In this document: one piece after another, positions 23,522 to 34,594 of the stretch
How positions within the stretch are numbered: position 1 is the first letter of the stretch
Layout of the letters: each line of letters begins with the position of its first letter
Assembly (NCBI GenBank): GCA_020186115.1
Contig: WSYJ01000113.1
Location: forward strand, 62,001-126,000
DNA: 64,000 nucleotides
Origin: Histomonas meleagridis
Taxonomy: Eukaryota; Parabasalia; Tritrichomonadida; Dientamoebidae
Direction: 5' to 3'
The notes under the pieces: model-generated
Told to the model about the DNA's origin: nothing
What the model saw: only the letters and a program-made list of their open reading frames with translations
The model's database searches: none
Translations under genes and position numbers: made by a program

Positions 23522-24510
23522 TTTCTTCTGTTGTTTTATTAAAATGTGGTATTATAACATCTTCTGGAAATATTTTAAAGTTTGGGATTCTAATGTTTAT
23601 ATCTTGTGAATTTAAATTGGGATTAGGTCTGTTATTAGGATTATCATTATCACCTGTAATAATTCCTAATGTTGGGAATTTATTGTTTTTGGATAAAAGA
23701 AATAGAAAACCATCAAGAAAACAACATTTTCTGAGCATATCACTATAATAAACATCTGAGTTTGCGTGATCCGTGAGATGTAAACCATATTCATCAGAAT
23801 TATTTAATTGTATTTTATTACAGAATGGACACTTAATATTAAAAATTATTCCTGGTTCCTCACTTTCTTCAATTTCATTATTATTAATGTTAAGTAAATT
23901 AACTATGTCTATATCTCTGAATCTCATATATGGCGCTAATTCAATTCTTCTCCCTTTATGAAACTTGTTTAAATGTATAAGTAATTCTTCAACGCTTTCG
24001 TTTTGCCAAGTACAAAAAGGAAACCATGGACAAAATAATAATTCTTTTTTCATATTATTTCGTATTGCTATCGGTAAGTTGTAGTATGTGAATCTTATTT
24101 CATTCCTCATTAAATTTATTTCATCTCCTGTTAGTGTTCTTGGTCTAAGCATTATATCTTCTACTTCTGTATCTGTACAAGTTTCTTCATCATCTGCATA
24201 GTATTCTTGCTCATTAACTATCTTCATATGGTATCTAGTGATACTTGGTACTAATTGTGGATGTGTTTGGTAACTTGGTGTTTGATCTGATCGAAATCTG
24301 ATTTCGAGATTTTGTTCTTCATTTGGTCCCATATTCTCTCTGAAAGGTTCTGGACTGTTGTATGTCGATTCTGTGTTGCTTGCGGTGTACTTCGTTGAAC
24401 TTTCTTCTGCATCTAATCGAAATCTGATTTCGGAATTTCGTTCGTCATATGGGCTCAAACTTTCTCTGAATGGTTCTGGGCTAGTGTATATTGATTCTGT
24501 GTTGCTTGCG
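23382..24510 (-). pseudogene. Retroelement N-terminal region with zinc fingers
   Basis: The frame contains two tandem SPEPFRE modules with ASNTES and RFRSD repeats, then CPWFPFCTWQ...HLNKFH (a C2H2-type finger), CPFCNKIQLN...HLTDH (second finger) and the start of the beta-repeat domain. The first residues (MCVCVTAS) are read from the CA repeat of the neighbouring 22-kb element, so the true start is lost. The same module is found in copies 2 and 3. Confidence 0.65.
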
Positions 24511-24513
24511 GTG

Positions 24514-24600
24514 ACACACACACACACAGCGCTATTGAAGCTTCGCGTGATACGCTCGCTTCAAGCCGCGCTACATAAAAGAAAGCATTAACGACGAGAG
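24514..24600. repeat. Left terminal inverted repeat of the 22-kb element
   Basis: (AC)n followed by AGCGCTATTGAAGCTTCG, an ACGCTCGCTTC part and GCGCTACATAAAAG. It matches the reverse complement of 46607-46684 at roughly three quarters of positions over about 70 bp. Because the dinucleotide run is in opposite orientation on the two sides, it belongs to the repeat rather than to a target-site duplication. Confidence 0.7.
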
Positions 24601-24661
24601 GATGATTGAAAATTAGGATTAACGGTCGAGTTTAAAATAAGCATGTGCGAAAAAATCTAAC

Positions 24662-24769
24662 TATAACCTGTAACGTAACGTTACCGGTTACTTTGACATT
24701 TTGGAAAAAAGAAGAAGAATAAAGAACATGAGATGCAAAAACCAAGGTTACGTTACGTTACAGGTTATA
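24662..24769. repeat. 24-bp inverted repeat near the left end
   Basis: Arms 24662-24685 (TATAACCTGTAACGTAACG...) and 24746-24769 (its reverse complement, one mismatch) are separated by 60 bases. Each arm holds repeated ACGTTAC steps. The place, between terminal repeat and first gene, suits a binding site or origin-like element, but that is inference. Confidence 0.7.
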
Positions 24770-24822
24770 AATTAAGTCTAGTTTTAAAGTAGTAATTTGA
24801 TTTTTTAATGCAACTAAAAAGA

Positions 24823-26191
24823 TGTCAGAAGTTACAATCGACATAAACGACAAATTCTGTTTAATGGACATTAGAAAAAAATAAAAACTATGATTCAAAC
24901 GGAGACGAAGCAATAAATGATTTAAAGAAATGTTTTTTTAGTATGTGATTCAACACCTGAAGTATTCATGTTTAAAGATTATGACGCAGTGAATGATTAT
25001 GTTAAAGTAAGTTATACATCAGAAAACGTTGCGAAAACAAAAAGCTAAAGAAAAGAATTATTGGGAGAAGGACCGAAGGAAATACAACAAAAAACGTTTC
25101 CGCTTGGGATTTATATTTAGAAAATACAGAAATATTTACGGTAAAAGCATTAAAATTTTATTCCGAAGACCCTCAAATTTTTTCTTACTTTAGAGGTTAT
25201 GATTATAAAAAGCTTGATAAAGTAAAAACAGAAATTATACAACCATTTTTAGATCACGTCAGAGAAGTAATAGCAAATGGTAATGAAGAAATTTATAGAT
25301 ATATTCTAATTTGGATCGCAAGCATTCTTCAAAAACCAAATTTCAAAACTGGAGTTGCTTTAGTTATATTAGGAAATCAAGGAACAGGAAAAAATACATT
25401 CTTTACAGATGTAATATGCAAATTAATGGCGAGATACGCAAATGAAAATGTTACGAATATAGAATCAGTAGTCGGTAAATTTAATGCAACATTAGAAAAC
25501 AAAAAATTACTGGTTTTAAATGAATTACAAAGTATTGATACTAATAAATTTTTAAATTCTGATGCGTTAAAATCTATTATAACAGATAAAACAATAAATA
25601 TAAATCAAAAGAATGAACCGATGAGAGAAACAGAAAATGTTGCGAATTTTATAATGGTATCGAATAATGATGTTCCAATAAAGATTGAAAGTTATGATAG
25701 AAGATATGTTGTAACAAAAACAAGTGATAAGCATTTACAAGATTTTGATTATTTCTCAAAACTTGCTGATTCATTCACGCCTGAATTTTATGAAAATTTA
25801 TTTACATTCTTTATGTTAATGGATGTGTCGAAAGTAAATTTAAGAAGAATTCCGAACAGTGAAGCAAAAGAAAATATAAAAGAAGCTTCAATGTCAAGTT
25901 ATGAAATATTCGCTAGAGACAATTACGAAAAAAATCAAAAACATAACAGGTCCTGATTTATTTAATTTATATTGTGATTTTGTTGAAAAAAATAAATTCA
26001 ATAGTTGCAGTTCAAGGACTTTTATTGCAAATATGAAAAAAATTCACTGGAAATGCTTCTGCAAAAAGGATTGATGGAAAAGTATTTAAAGTATATAATT
26101 TATTGCCAGAAGTTTATGATAGGTTTGAAAAATATCACAAAAAATTAGAAGAACAAATAGTTGATGATGAAGTTGATGATGATGCTTTATG
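24823..26191 (+). pseudogene. SF3 helicase (D5/DUF5906 type), frameshifted
   Basis: Open central part 25426-25956 preceded in frame by LENTEIFTVKALKFYSEDPQ and a segment ending at the Walker A GNQGTGKNTFF (about 25370-25400). Walker B is KLLVLNELQ; motif C and the arginine finger are FIMVSNNDVPIKIESYDRRYVV. These are superfamily 3 replicative helicase motifs, as in primase-helicases of viruses and mobile elements. The N-terminal part is split by shifts near 24900 and 25045. Shifts after 25950 and near 26040 move the C-terminus (LLPEVYDRFEKY, acidic DDEVDDDAL end) to other frames. It is different from the helicases in the arms and present only once. Confidence 0.75.
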
Positions 26192-26469
26192 AATATGTTT
26201 ATTTTTATCAAAAAAGTACCATTAAAATTTCAAGGGTTAAAAAATAACCAAAAAGTGAACCCTTTACGAAACGGAGTAAATGAGCATTTTTTGAATGATT
26301 TAACGCAAAAGTTGAATGACAAAAATCAGAATATCTCGTTATATGATAGTTATTTTTATATTATTTACATATCAAACGAATCGCAAAATTATGTACTATT
26401 CAATGCTTATAATTTCATGTTTTAAAATTGATGACATCATAAATTTATTTTTAGATTTTTGTAATTAAC

Positions 26470-27480
26470 ACTTAAAAAATTGATGTTTCATTCGTGTGTG
26501 TGAGTGATTTGTCGATTTTAGCAATCAACGCTGATAAATTCATGTTTTAAAATAATGATATATCATTAATTCCTTTGTCGAATGTTGTAACAAACGCTGA
26601 TAAATTGAACGAACGTAAACTTGTTTTAATAAATGTTTTATCATTAATCCTTTGTCGAATATAAGCAAGCAAACGCATAAATCTACATCTGATGTTAATG
26701 TTTTTCATTGAATCCTTCGTCGAATGTTGCAATAGAGCTGAAAAATTGAACGAACGTAAACTTGTTTTAAAATAATGATATATCATAAATTCCTTTGTCG
26801 ATATAAGCATAAACGCCTTAAATCAACATAGTCATTAATGTTTTATCATTAATCCTTCGTCGAATGTTGTAACAAATGCTGATAAATTGAACGAACGTAA
26901 ACTTGTTTTGAAAATAATAATATATCATAACTTCTTTTTTCTATATGAGCATAAACGCCTTAATTTAACATAGTCATTAATGTTTTTCATTGAATCCTTC
27001 GTCGAATGTTGCAATAGAGCTGAAAAATTGAACGAACGTAAACTTGTTTTAAAATAATGATATATCATAAATTCCTTTGTGAATGTTGTAACAAACGATG
27101 ATAAATTGAACAAACGTAAACTTGTTTTAAAATAATGATATATCATTAATCCTCTGTCGAATGTTGTAATAAACGCTGAAAAATTGAACGAACGTAAACT
27201 TGTTTCGTTCATCTGAATCGTAAGTGATTTGTGGATTTTGAGCGTTTGATGCTTAAAAATTGTTGTTTGAAAATAATGTTTTATCATTAATCCTTTGTCG
27301 AACTTTGCAAAAACACTGATAAATTCAACGAACGTAAACTTGTTTTAAAATAATGTTTTATCATTAATCCTTTGTCGAACTTTGCAAAAACACTGATAAA
27401 TTCATGTTTTAGTTCACGTGAGTCGTTAATGGTTGTGTCGATTTTAGATTTTTTTTTTAAATAATGAGGTAGCAAAGTAA
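26470..27480. repeat. Degenerate tandem array near the arm end
   Basis: Repeating blocks of GTCGAATGTTG, AACGCTGATAAATTGAACG and AACGTAAACTTGTTTTAAAA recur about every 60-130 bp. The other arm holds only a short version (about 43985-44340). Open frames here are repeat artefacts. Confidence 0.75.
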
Positions 27481-27724
27481 CCGGTAATTTTTATATTAAC
27501 AGTATAGTGTCGGAGCCTTCCGACATCCGACATGAATTTTGATTTGTGACTTGTTACTGTTACCAGCACATTTTACAGAATTCTGTTTATAAGAATAAAT
27601 TAACAGAAGAAACAACAGACAAAAACAACTAGATGAAAGAATAACAGAAGAAACAAGAATATAATACTTATAAATGTACTGTTAAATGAAGGTATCAAAT
27701 GCTGTTAATTTTGTTACCGCTATT

Positions 27725-27965
27725 GTTACCATCACCTTTAACAGTAATTATAAGAAAACAATGACTCATTCAAATCAAAAACAGCAAAGAAAACTCCGAT
27801 TCACACATAATCGACTTTGAAAATTGTTACCATCACCTTTAACAGTAATTATAAGAAAACAATGACTCATTCAAATCAAAAACAGCAAAGAAAACTCCGA
27901 TTCACACATAATTGACTTTGAAAATTGTTACCATCACCTTTAACAGTAATTATAGAAAACAATGA
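27725..27965. repeat. 101-bp tandem repeat, about 2.4 copies
   Basis: GTTACCATCACCTTTAACAG recurs at 27725, 27826 and 27927, with the intervening sequence almost identical. It lies just beyond the 3' end of the primase-helicase gene and is not seen in the other arm, so it arose after the arms were duplicated or was lost there. Confidence 0.85.
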
Positions 27966-28024
27966 CTCATTATTTAGAATCATTAACTTTTATCATTAAA
28001 TTCAAAAAATAATTACAATATAAT

Positions 28025-30386
28025 TTATCTCTTAACATCAAACTCTCCATTAAATTCTTCATTAAATTCTTCGTCGATTTTCTTTCTATAAAATACACGT
28101 GTATTTCTTCCAAATATTTTATACTGCATTTTATAAATTTCTTTTTTTTTTTTTTTTCTTTCAAATGATTTCTTACTTAGTTTAAAACGATCGTATTTTG
28201 AGTACTGAACGTATAACCGGTTCATTTCTGATACTGTTATATATTCTATTTCTTCGTCATGATATATTGCATTCTTCCAACATTCTTGAATATCATCAAG
28301 GAAATCTTCAAGTGGCGATTCTTTAATGCCTCTAAGTTGATTTTGAACAATCGACGAGTCGTAACGGTCAAATAAATTTCTTTTCACAAAATCATTTAGA
28401 TCTAAAGACATTAAATAATTATATAAAGATAATGGAAAATTAATGTTGTCAATAACATCTTTATCCTTAACAAATTCTGATTCAAAAATGCTTCTTTCTT
28501 TAAATCTAATTATACAAAATCTTGACAGCAAGGCTTGATCTCCTGAATTCAACATACCGTATAAATCCGCGTGATTTGTGTTTAATACGTCGATGGCAAA
28601 ATCATTTTCTTGGCGTGTATCACGATTCATCGATCGCACCGTTTGTGAATTATTAGTCAATCGTTTGATGATATTATTAGTTGTTTTATTTGAATAATTA
28701 TCAGTTGAAAACTCATCATAAGAACGATAAAGCTTTTTGGCAAAACCACCGTTGTGCTTCTCACTTAGTTGTAGTTCATTTATTCCGACTAAGGCAAAAT
28801 TACCATAAAGTTTTTTGAATGAATTGTCGATATATGTTTTTCCAGAATTTCCGGTTGAAGAATATTTAATAAAGAATACTGGAGCTTTTTTACGAAACTT
28901 TAAAGTAAAAGCTGCTATTTTAAGTAGATGATGAAAAGCTTTTATTGCTTCATCATCAAAAAGTTGATCTTCAATCAATCTAATCCATTTACTAATAAGA
29001 TCAGGTTTATCTTCTATTGAGGTATAACTCATTGTGATTGAGGGAGCTCTAAAGAGAGAGAAAATTTTGTCATCATCTCCAATAACTTCAAACCTCACAA
29101 AACTTTTGAATCTATCTCTATTCTTAACGTTTCGTAATTCTTTAAACAAAGATATAGTTTTTGTGTCTGAAATCTTTTTATGCCTTTTACGCATCAGTTC
29201 TTTTTCTTCGTTTGTTGTTGGCAGTGTGATGTCAAAATTGAAATAATTCTGAAGTGATTTTGAATCTAAAATTTGAAAATCAATTTTTCCATCATTGAAA
29301 ACTTTCATTATATAATCTCCCCAATCAGTGAACGCCAAACATTTTATAAGGTTATTTATATAGTCATCAACTGTTGAGAAACGAATCATCTCTTTCAAAT
29401 AATCAGAAAAACAGTATTTAGAATTTAAAAACTCATCTTTAGAAACATTATTTTTTTTAATTAACGGCAATATAAATTTATTATAATAATCATTATTATG
29501 AATTTTTAATATCTTTAATAACACGCCATGATGTTTAGATTTTTTATTTCTATTTCTTGCTATTTGTTCAAAGAATTTATTTTTAGCATTAACTGTTAAA
29601 TCAGCTGTTTCATAAATTTTCATAAACGCATCGTTTATTAAATCGCGATTGATTGTTTCACTTTCAAAAGAATTAAAACCGCAAATTACAGGAAGCAGAG
29701 AAATTTCTTGATCTACTGATTTATTGCAGTCGTTGTGGATTTCAAGATTTTTTAAAACCATTAACTAAAGCATTAAATAATTTTAATTCATTCTCTGGAT
29801 TTCTTTCTTCTGTTTCTTCTTCAAATAATTCTTCATTAAAATTCAATTCTTCATTAAAAACAGTAACTTTTTCGTTTTGTTTCTCAATCAAACTTTCAAA
29901 ATCAATTCCAATCTCATCAAAAAGTATATTTTTTAAATCGTTGAAAGTCATTAATTCATCATTATTGCAATCGTTTATTAATATATACTCACCAATAACT
30001 CCATCGTGATTCTTTGCTTTACTTCCCGGTAATACTACTATCGATCGTTTCTCTCTATCTATCGGAACGAATAAATCAACATCGAACAATTCACAACTGA
30101 AGCATTTAATAAATCTATTCTTATTTAAAGACATCGATTGATCCCAAAAACTATAAATATGAATTCCTCCTGACGCAGTTTTTACAATTTTACACTTATT
30201 AAAAGCTTTAGAATTAAAAGATTTCAAAACTTCTTCTTGTTCACATTTAACGTCTATATCAACAATTGCGTACGGCGATAAATTAGCAAGTAAAGCTTCT
30301 CCGGTTCTTTTTCCGATCTTTACGCCATCGTGTTTTTCATAATTACGCAAAGTTATTTTATCACCAATGAATGTATCGTTATTCAT
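28025..30386 (-). pseudogene. Prim-Pol/SF3 primase-helicase, left-arm copy, one frameshift
   Basis: Start MNNDTFIGDK at 30386. Residues 43-45 DID, 73-78 GGIHIY and 102-104 DVD with a following VVLPGSKAK form the archaeo-eukaryotic primase (Prim-Pol) core. The helicase half has Walker A STGNSGKTY, Walker B-like VGINELQ, motif C VLNTNHAD and Arg finger RFCIIRF. The two halves are in different frames because of one extra T in the run at about 29747-29752. The right-arm copy is open at that point but broken elsewhere. Near the 3' end, 16 bases are a pure T run (28142-28157), giving poly-Lys. Predicted role: primer synthesis and unwinding for replication of the element. Confidence 0.85.
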
Positions 30387-30476
30387 ATTCTTTTTAATGC
30401 TGCTAAAAAAAGTAATTACAACATTAAAACTAAGCTTAATTACAAAACATATTTTTAATATTTTTACGACTAATAA
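30387..30476. promoter_or_regulatory. Divergent promoter region, left arm
   Basis: The 90 bases between the primase-helicase start and the 89-residue gene start must carry both promoters. The region is A/T-rich and includes AATTACAAAACATATTTTTAA. The same spacing and sequence recur at 41161-41250. Confidence 0.5.
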
Positions 30477-30746
30477 ATGGAAACCATTAATGATATTAAT
30501 AACACAGAAGATAACAAAAAACATAGATTAACAAAAAATCAAAAAAGATTGTATATTGATTTTCTAATGCGAGATGATATAAAAGAAATTTTAAAAACAA
30601 TTCCAAAACGTTCACAATTGAATTTTTTAAGAGAAGCTTTTGAAAAAGAAACTGGAATTAAAATATCTCGTCATATAGCTTATTTAATAAAACCCGATAA
30701 CATACCAACAGTTATTTATGGAGGTCAAACTTATATTGTGTGTTAA
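30477..30746 (+). CDS. Small conserved basic protein divergent from the primase-helicase
   Basis: 89 residues, start METINDINN. It is rich in Lys/Arg and predicted mostly helical (RLTKNQKRLYIDFLM, KRSQLNFLREAFEKETG, SRHIAYLIKPDN), ending with a short beta-prone tail (TVIYGGQTYIV). It looks like a small helix-turn-helix DNA-binding protein, perhaps a regulator of the divergent operon; that is inference. The protein in the other arm is identical (40891-41160), which argues that it is real and constrained or recently duplicated. Confidence 0.6.
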   Translation: METINDINNTEDNKKHRLTKNQKRLYIDFLMRDDIKEILKTIPKRSQLNFLREAFEKETGIKISRHIAYLIKPDNIPTVIYGGQTYIVC

Positions 30747-30819
30747 ATATTATTTTTTGTCAACGCTCAAAAACACATCTTGCATTAACGTTATCATCAG
30801 CTTTATCATCATCAGCTTT

Positions 30820-32915
30820 ATCATTCAACGAAAGCATTAATTAAAGAACTCTCGACACATCATTTTTGTTCTTATCATTCAACGAAAGCATTAATTAAAG
30901 AACTCTCGACACATCATTTTTGTTCTTATCATTCAACGAAAAGCATTAATTAAAGAACTCTCGACACATCATTTTTGTTCTTATCATTCAACGAAAAGCA
31001 TTAATTAAAGAACTCTCGACACATCATTTTTGTTCTTATCATTCAACGAAAAGCATTAATTAAAGAACTCTCGACACATCATTTTTTGTTCTTATCATTC
31101 AACGAAAAGCATTAATTAAAGAACTCTCGACACATCATTTTTGTTCTTATCATTCAACGAAAAGCATTAATTAAAGAACTCTCGACACATCATTTTTGTT
31201 CTTATCATTCAACGAAAAGCATTAATTAAAGAACTCTCGACACATCATTTTTGTTCTTATCATTCAACGAAAAGCATTAATTAAAGAACTCTCGACACAT
31301 CATTTTTTGTTCTTATCATTCAACGAAAAAGCATTAATTAAAGAACTCTCGACACATCATTTTTGTTCTTATCATTCAACGAAAGCATTAATTAAAGAAC
31401 TCTCGACACATCATTTTTGTTCTTATCATTCAACGAAAAGCATTAATTAAAGAACTCTCGACACATCATTTTTTGTTCTTATCATTCAACGAAAAGCATT
31501 AATTAAAGAACTCTCGACACATCATTTTTGTTCTTATCATTCAACGAAAGCATTAATTAAAGAACTCTCGACACATCATTTTTGTTCTTATCATTCAACG
31601 AAAAGCATTAATTAAAGAACTCTCGACACATCATTTATTGTTCTTATCATACACCGAAAAGCATTATTTAAAGAACTCTCGACACATCATTTTTGTTCTT
31701 ATCATTCAACGAAAAGCATTAATTAAAGAACTCTCGACACATCATTTTTGTTCTTATCATTCAACGAAAGCATTAATTAAAGAACTCTCGACACATCATT
31801 TTTGTTCTTATCATTCAACGAAAGCATTAATTAAAGAACTCTCGACACATCATTTTTTGTTCTTATCATTCAACGAAAAGCATTAATTAAAGAACTCTCG
31901 ACACATCATTTTTGTTCTTATCATTCAACGAAAAGCATTAATTAAAGAACTCTCGACACATCATTTTTGTTCTTATCATTCAACGAAAAGCATTAATTAA
32001 AGAACTCTCGACACATCATTTTTGTTCTTATCATTCAACGAAAAGCATTAATTAAAGAACTCTCGACACATCATTTTTTTTTCTTATCATTCAACGAAAA
32101 GCATTAATTAAAGAACTCTCGACACATCATTTTTGTTCTTATCATTCAACGAAAGCATTAATTAAAGAACTCTCGACACATCATTTTTTTTTCTTTTCAT
32201 TCAACGAAAAGCATTAATTAAAGAACTCTCGACACATCATTTTTGTTCTTATCATTCAACGAAAGCATTAATTAAAGAACTCTCGACACATCATTTTTGT
32301 TCTTATCATTCAACGAAAGCATTAATTAAAGAACTCTCGACACATCATTTTTGTTCTTATCATTCAACGAAAGCATTAATTAAAGAACTCTCGACACATC
32401 ATTTTTGTTCTTATCATTCAACGAAAAGCATTAATTAAAGAACTCTCGACACATCATTTTTGTTCTTATCATTCAACGAAAGCATTAATTAAAGAACTCT
32501 CGACACATCATTTATGTTCTTATCATTCAACGAAAGCATTAATTAAAGAACTCTCGACACATCATTTTTTGTTCTTATCATTCAACGAAAGCATTAATTA
32601 AAGAACTCTCGACACATCATTTTTGTTCTTATCATTCAACGAAAAGCATTAATTAAAGAACTCTCGACACATCATTTTTGTTCTTATCATTCAACGAAAA
32701 GCATTAATTAAAGAACTCTCGACACATCATTTTTGTTCTTATCATTCAACGAAAGCATTAATTAAAGAACTCTCGACACATCATTTTTGTTCTTATCATT
32801 CAACGAAAGCATTAATTAAAGAACTCTCGACACATCATTTATGTTCTTATCATTCAACGAAAAGCATTAATTAAAGAACTCTCGACACATCATTTTTGTT
32901 CTTATCATTCAGCTT
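30820..32915. repeat. Tandem array of about 38 units of 55 bp
   Basis: Unit TTCTTATCATTCAACGAAAA + GCATTAATTAAAGAACTCTC + GACACATCATTTTTG (54-57 bp). Length varies by one base mainly in the A run (AAA/AAAA) and the T run before GTTC. Units are otherwise almost identical, showing recent expansion. The other arm has only about five units (40540-40825). Short frames here are artefacts. Confidence 0.95.
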
Positions 32916-32990
32916 TATCATTCAGCTTTACATCAACGCTAAAGTCATTAATTTTAAATTATCAATTTTATAATTTTATTTTTTATATAA

Positions 32991-33368
32991 ATGGAGTTAT
33001 TAATTCCAGAAGAATTTTTAAGATATAATATATCATTTTGTTTTGAAGATGAAGAATTCACTAACGCAAACACTATTATAGAAAATATATTTAGAATTTA
33101 CGGCAAACAAAATTTTATAGAGTTTTACTTCGACTTTGACGAATCACAAACGTTTGACAATATAGTATATCGCATTAGAATAAAGAACATAAAATTTGGT
33201 GATTCAAGCATAACGTTTGAAATTCCCGTTTATATTTACGTTACTAACACAAAGCATAGAACGCTGACAAAGAACAATAACAAAGTCGTTTATTTTACAA
33301 AAAACTATGAGACGTTCAGGAATGAAGATGGAGTCGTCATTAAATATTATTATTATTATTTTAGTTGA
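32991..33368 (+). CDS. 125-residue acidic/beta protein of the element
   Basis: Start MELLIPEEFL. Acidic N-terminal third (FCFEDEEF), alternating hydrophobic strands (FIEFYFDFDES, IVYRIRIKNIKFG, FEIPVYIYVTN), ending in a Tyr run. No known motif; a small beta-sandwich is plausible. The copy in the right arm (40083-40460, minus) encodes the identical protein. It lies between the 55-bp array and non-coding repeats. Confidence 0.6.
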   Translation: MELLIPEEFLRYNISFCFEDEEFTNANTIIENIFRIYGKQNFIEFYFDFDESQTFDNIVYRIRIKNIKFGDSSITFEIPVYIYVTNTKHRTLTKNNNKVVYFTKNYETFRNEDGVVIKYYYYYFS

Positions 33369-33379
33369 AAAATCACTAA

Positions 33380-34190
33380 TTAAAAATCAATAATGAATAC
33401 GTTGATTTTAGCATCAAACGTATAAAAATACTTCTTCCGTTCGTGTTATATCAATAATGATTATGTTGATTTAAAACAAGTGGATTTAAGTGCGAACGAC
33501 TTAAAAATACTTCTTCATTCATGTTATATCAATATGATTATGTTGATTTAAAACAAGTGGATTTAAGCGCGAACGACTTAAAAATACTTCTTATGTTTAC
33601 TTATATGTTAATCCTATGTCGATTTTAGCATCAAACGCTTAAAAAATACTTCTTCTGTTTACTTATATGTTAATCCTCTGTCGATTTTTAGCATCAAACG
33701 CTTAAAAAATACTTCTTCCGTTCGTGTTATATCAATAATGATTTCGTCGATTATAGAATTACTGTTAAAACATAAGGCGGTACGATTTGACCACCATCAA
33801 TTTTTTAAAATTCTTTTGGTAACAAAGTAACGAGTCCCAAGTCCCATTTATGTTTATATATAAGTGGCGGAGAGCTCCGACTCCCGACATGAATTTTAAT
33901 TTGTAACTTGGGACCGGGACCGATACATTTAACAGTATAATTAAGAAAAACATTGAACAAATCATAATAAATCGTTAATCCTTTGTCGAAACTAATAATT
34001 ACCTCTTAAAAATACTTCTTCATTTACTGATGAATAACTAATGATACGTCGATTATAAAATTACTGTTAAAACATAAGATGACAGGATCCTGTCGCCATG
34101 AATTTTTTAAATTTTATGACACTGTGCAATTTTGCACACCCTTGATTTTAAAGTTAATTTTAAATCATTAATGTAAATTTTTACTGATTA
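33380..34190. repeat. Intergenic repeat blocks of the left arm
   Basis: Non-coding blocks: GCATCAAACGCTTAAAAA and AATACTTCTTCCGTTCG motifs repeat several times (33400-33760). Around 33825-33925 lies GTCCCAAGTCCC...GGCGGAGAGCTCCGACTCCCG...CTTGGGACC, a stem-forming cassette repeated at 39530-39620, 43875-43975 and, diverged, 27505-27545. CAGGATCCTG palindrome at about 34084-34093. Confidence 0.65.
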
Positions 34191-34194
34191 TAAA

Positions 34195-34431
34195 ATGAGT
34201 AAGTTAACAGTTGACCGCAAAAATAAAATACGAAAGAATCAAGTGATAGATTTTATCGTTTGGTATGATACATTGAAAGATAGTTTAAAAAATATGAGCC
34301 GTTCAAAAATTCAAGAGCTTTATTTAAATGACTCTGGCGTCGCTGTCTCAAATAATTTTGTGGCACAAATATTTAAAAACGACTATTTGATAAAAGGGAA
34401 CAAGGTTTATAGGTTATATGAGCTTGATTAA
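34195..34431 (+). CDS. 78-residue basic helical protein
   Basis: Start MSKLTVDRKNKIRKNQ. Helices VIDFIVWYDTLKDSL, MSRSKIQELYLND and VSNNFVAQIF followed by a short basic tail look like a compact helix-turn-helix. The right-arm copy is shifted by one extra base in the A run after IFK. Function unknown; DNA binding is inferred from charge and helix layout only. Confidence 0.5.
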   Translation: MSKLTVDRKNKIRKNQVIDFIVWYDTLKDSLKNMSRSKIQELYLNDSGVAVSNNFVAQIFKNDYLIKGNKVYRLYELD

Positions 34432-34594
34432 TGACGGCGTTAATGAAAACAAAGACGGAGAGAATGAAGAAGAAGACAAAGAAATACATTAACGAAAAGG
34501 ATTATTTTGAAACGTGTCAAAACAAGAATTTTTTAGTGTGAATGACAAAATTAATTGAAAAAATAAAACGACAAAATTAATTATAAAATATAAA

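Larger units (their letters stand above)
17600..24513 (-). mobile_element. Long R2-like (RLE-type) non-LTR retroelement, copy 1
   Basis: One very long minus-strand coding unit of about 6.9 kb, broken into several frames, encodes in order: N-terminal zinc fingers, a beta-strand repeat domain, more C2H2 zinc fingers, a reverse transcriptase, a CCHC finger, a PD-(D/E)xK endonuclease and an acidic/basic tail. That order (zinc fingers, RT, CCHC, restriction-like endonuclease) is the R2/R4/NeSL/CRE group pattern. The 5' end is cut by the 22-kb element at 24514. The 3' end lies about 100 bp from the 5' end of copy 2, head to tail. Confidence 0.85.

Noticed and set aside
24358-24591. Open frames running through the CA repeat at the left edge of the 22-kb element
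   Set aside because: They join retroelement DNA with terminal-repeat DNA and have no family features; they are junction artefacts.
31638-31886. 82-codon frame within the 55-bp array
   Set aside because: It only translates repeat units (KALIKELSTHHF) and arises by chance from the period.
30820-32915. Possible CRISPR-like array
   Set aside because: Units are contiguous tandem copies without unique spacers, in eukaryotic-type DNA.
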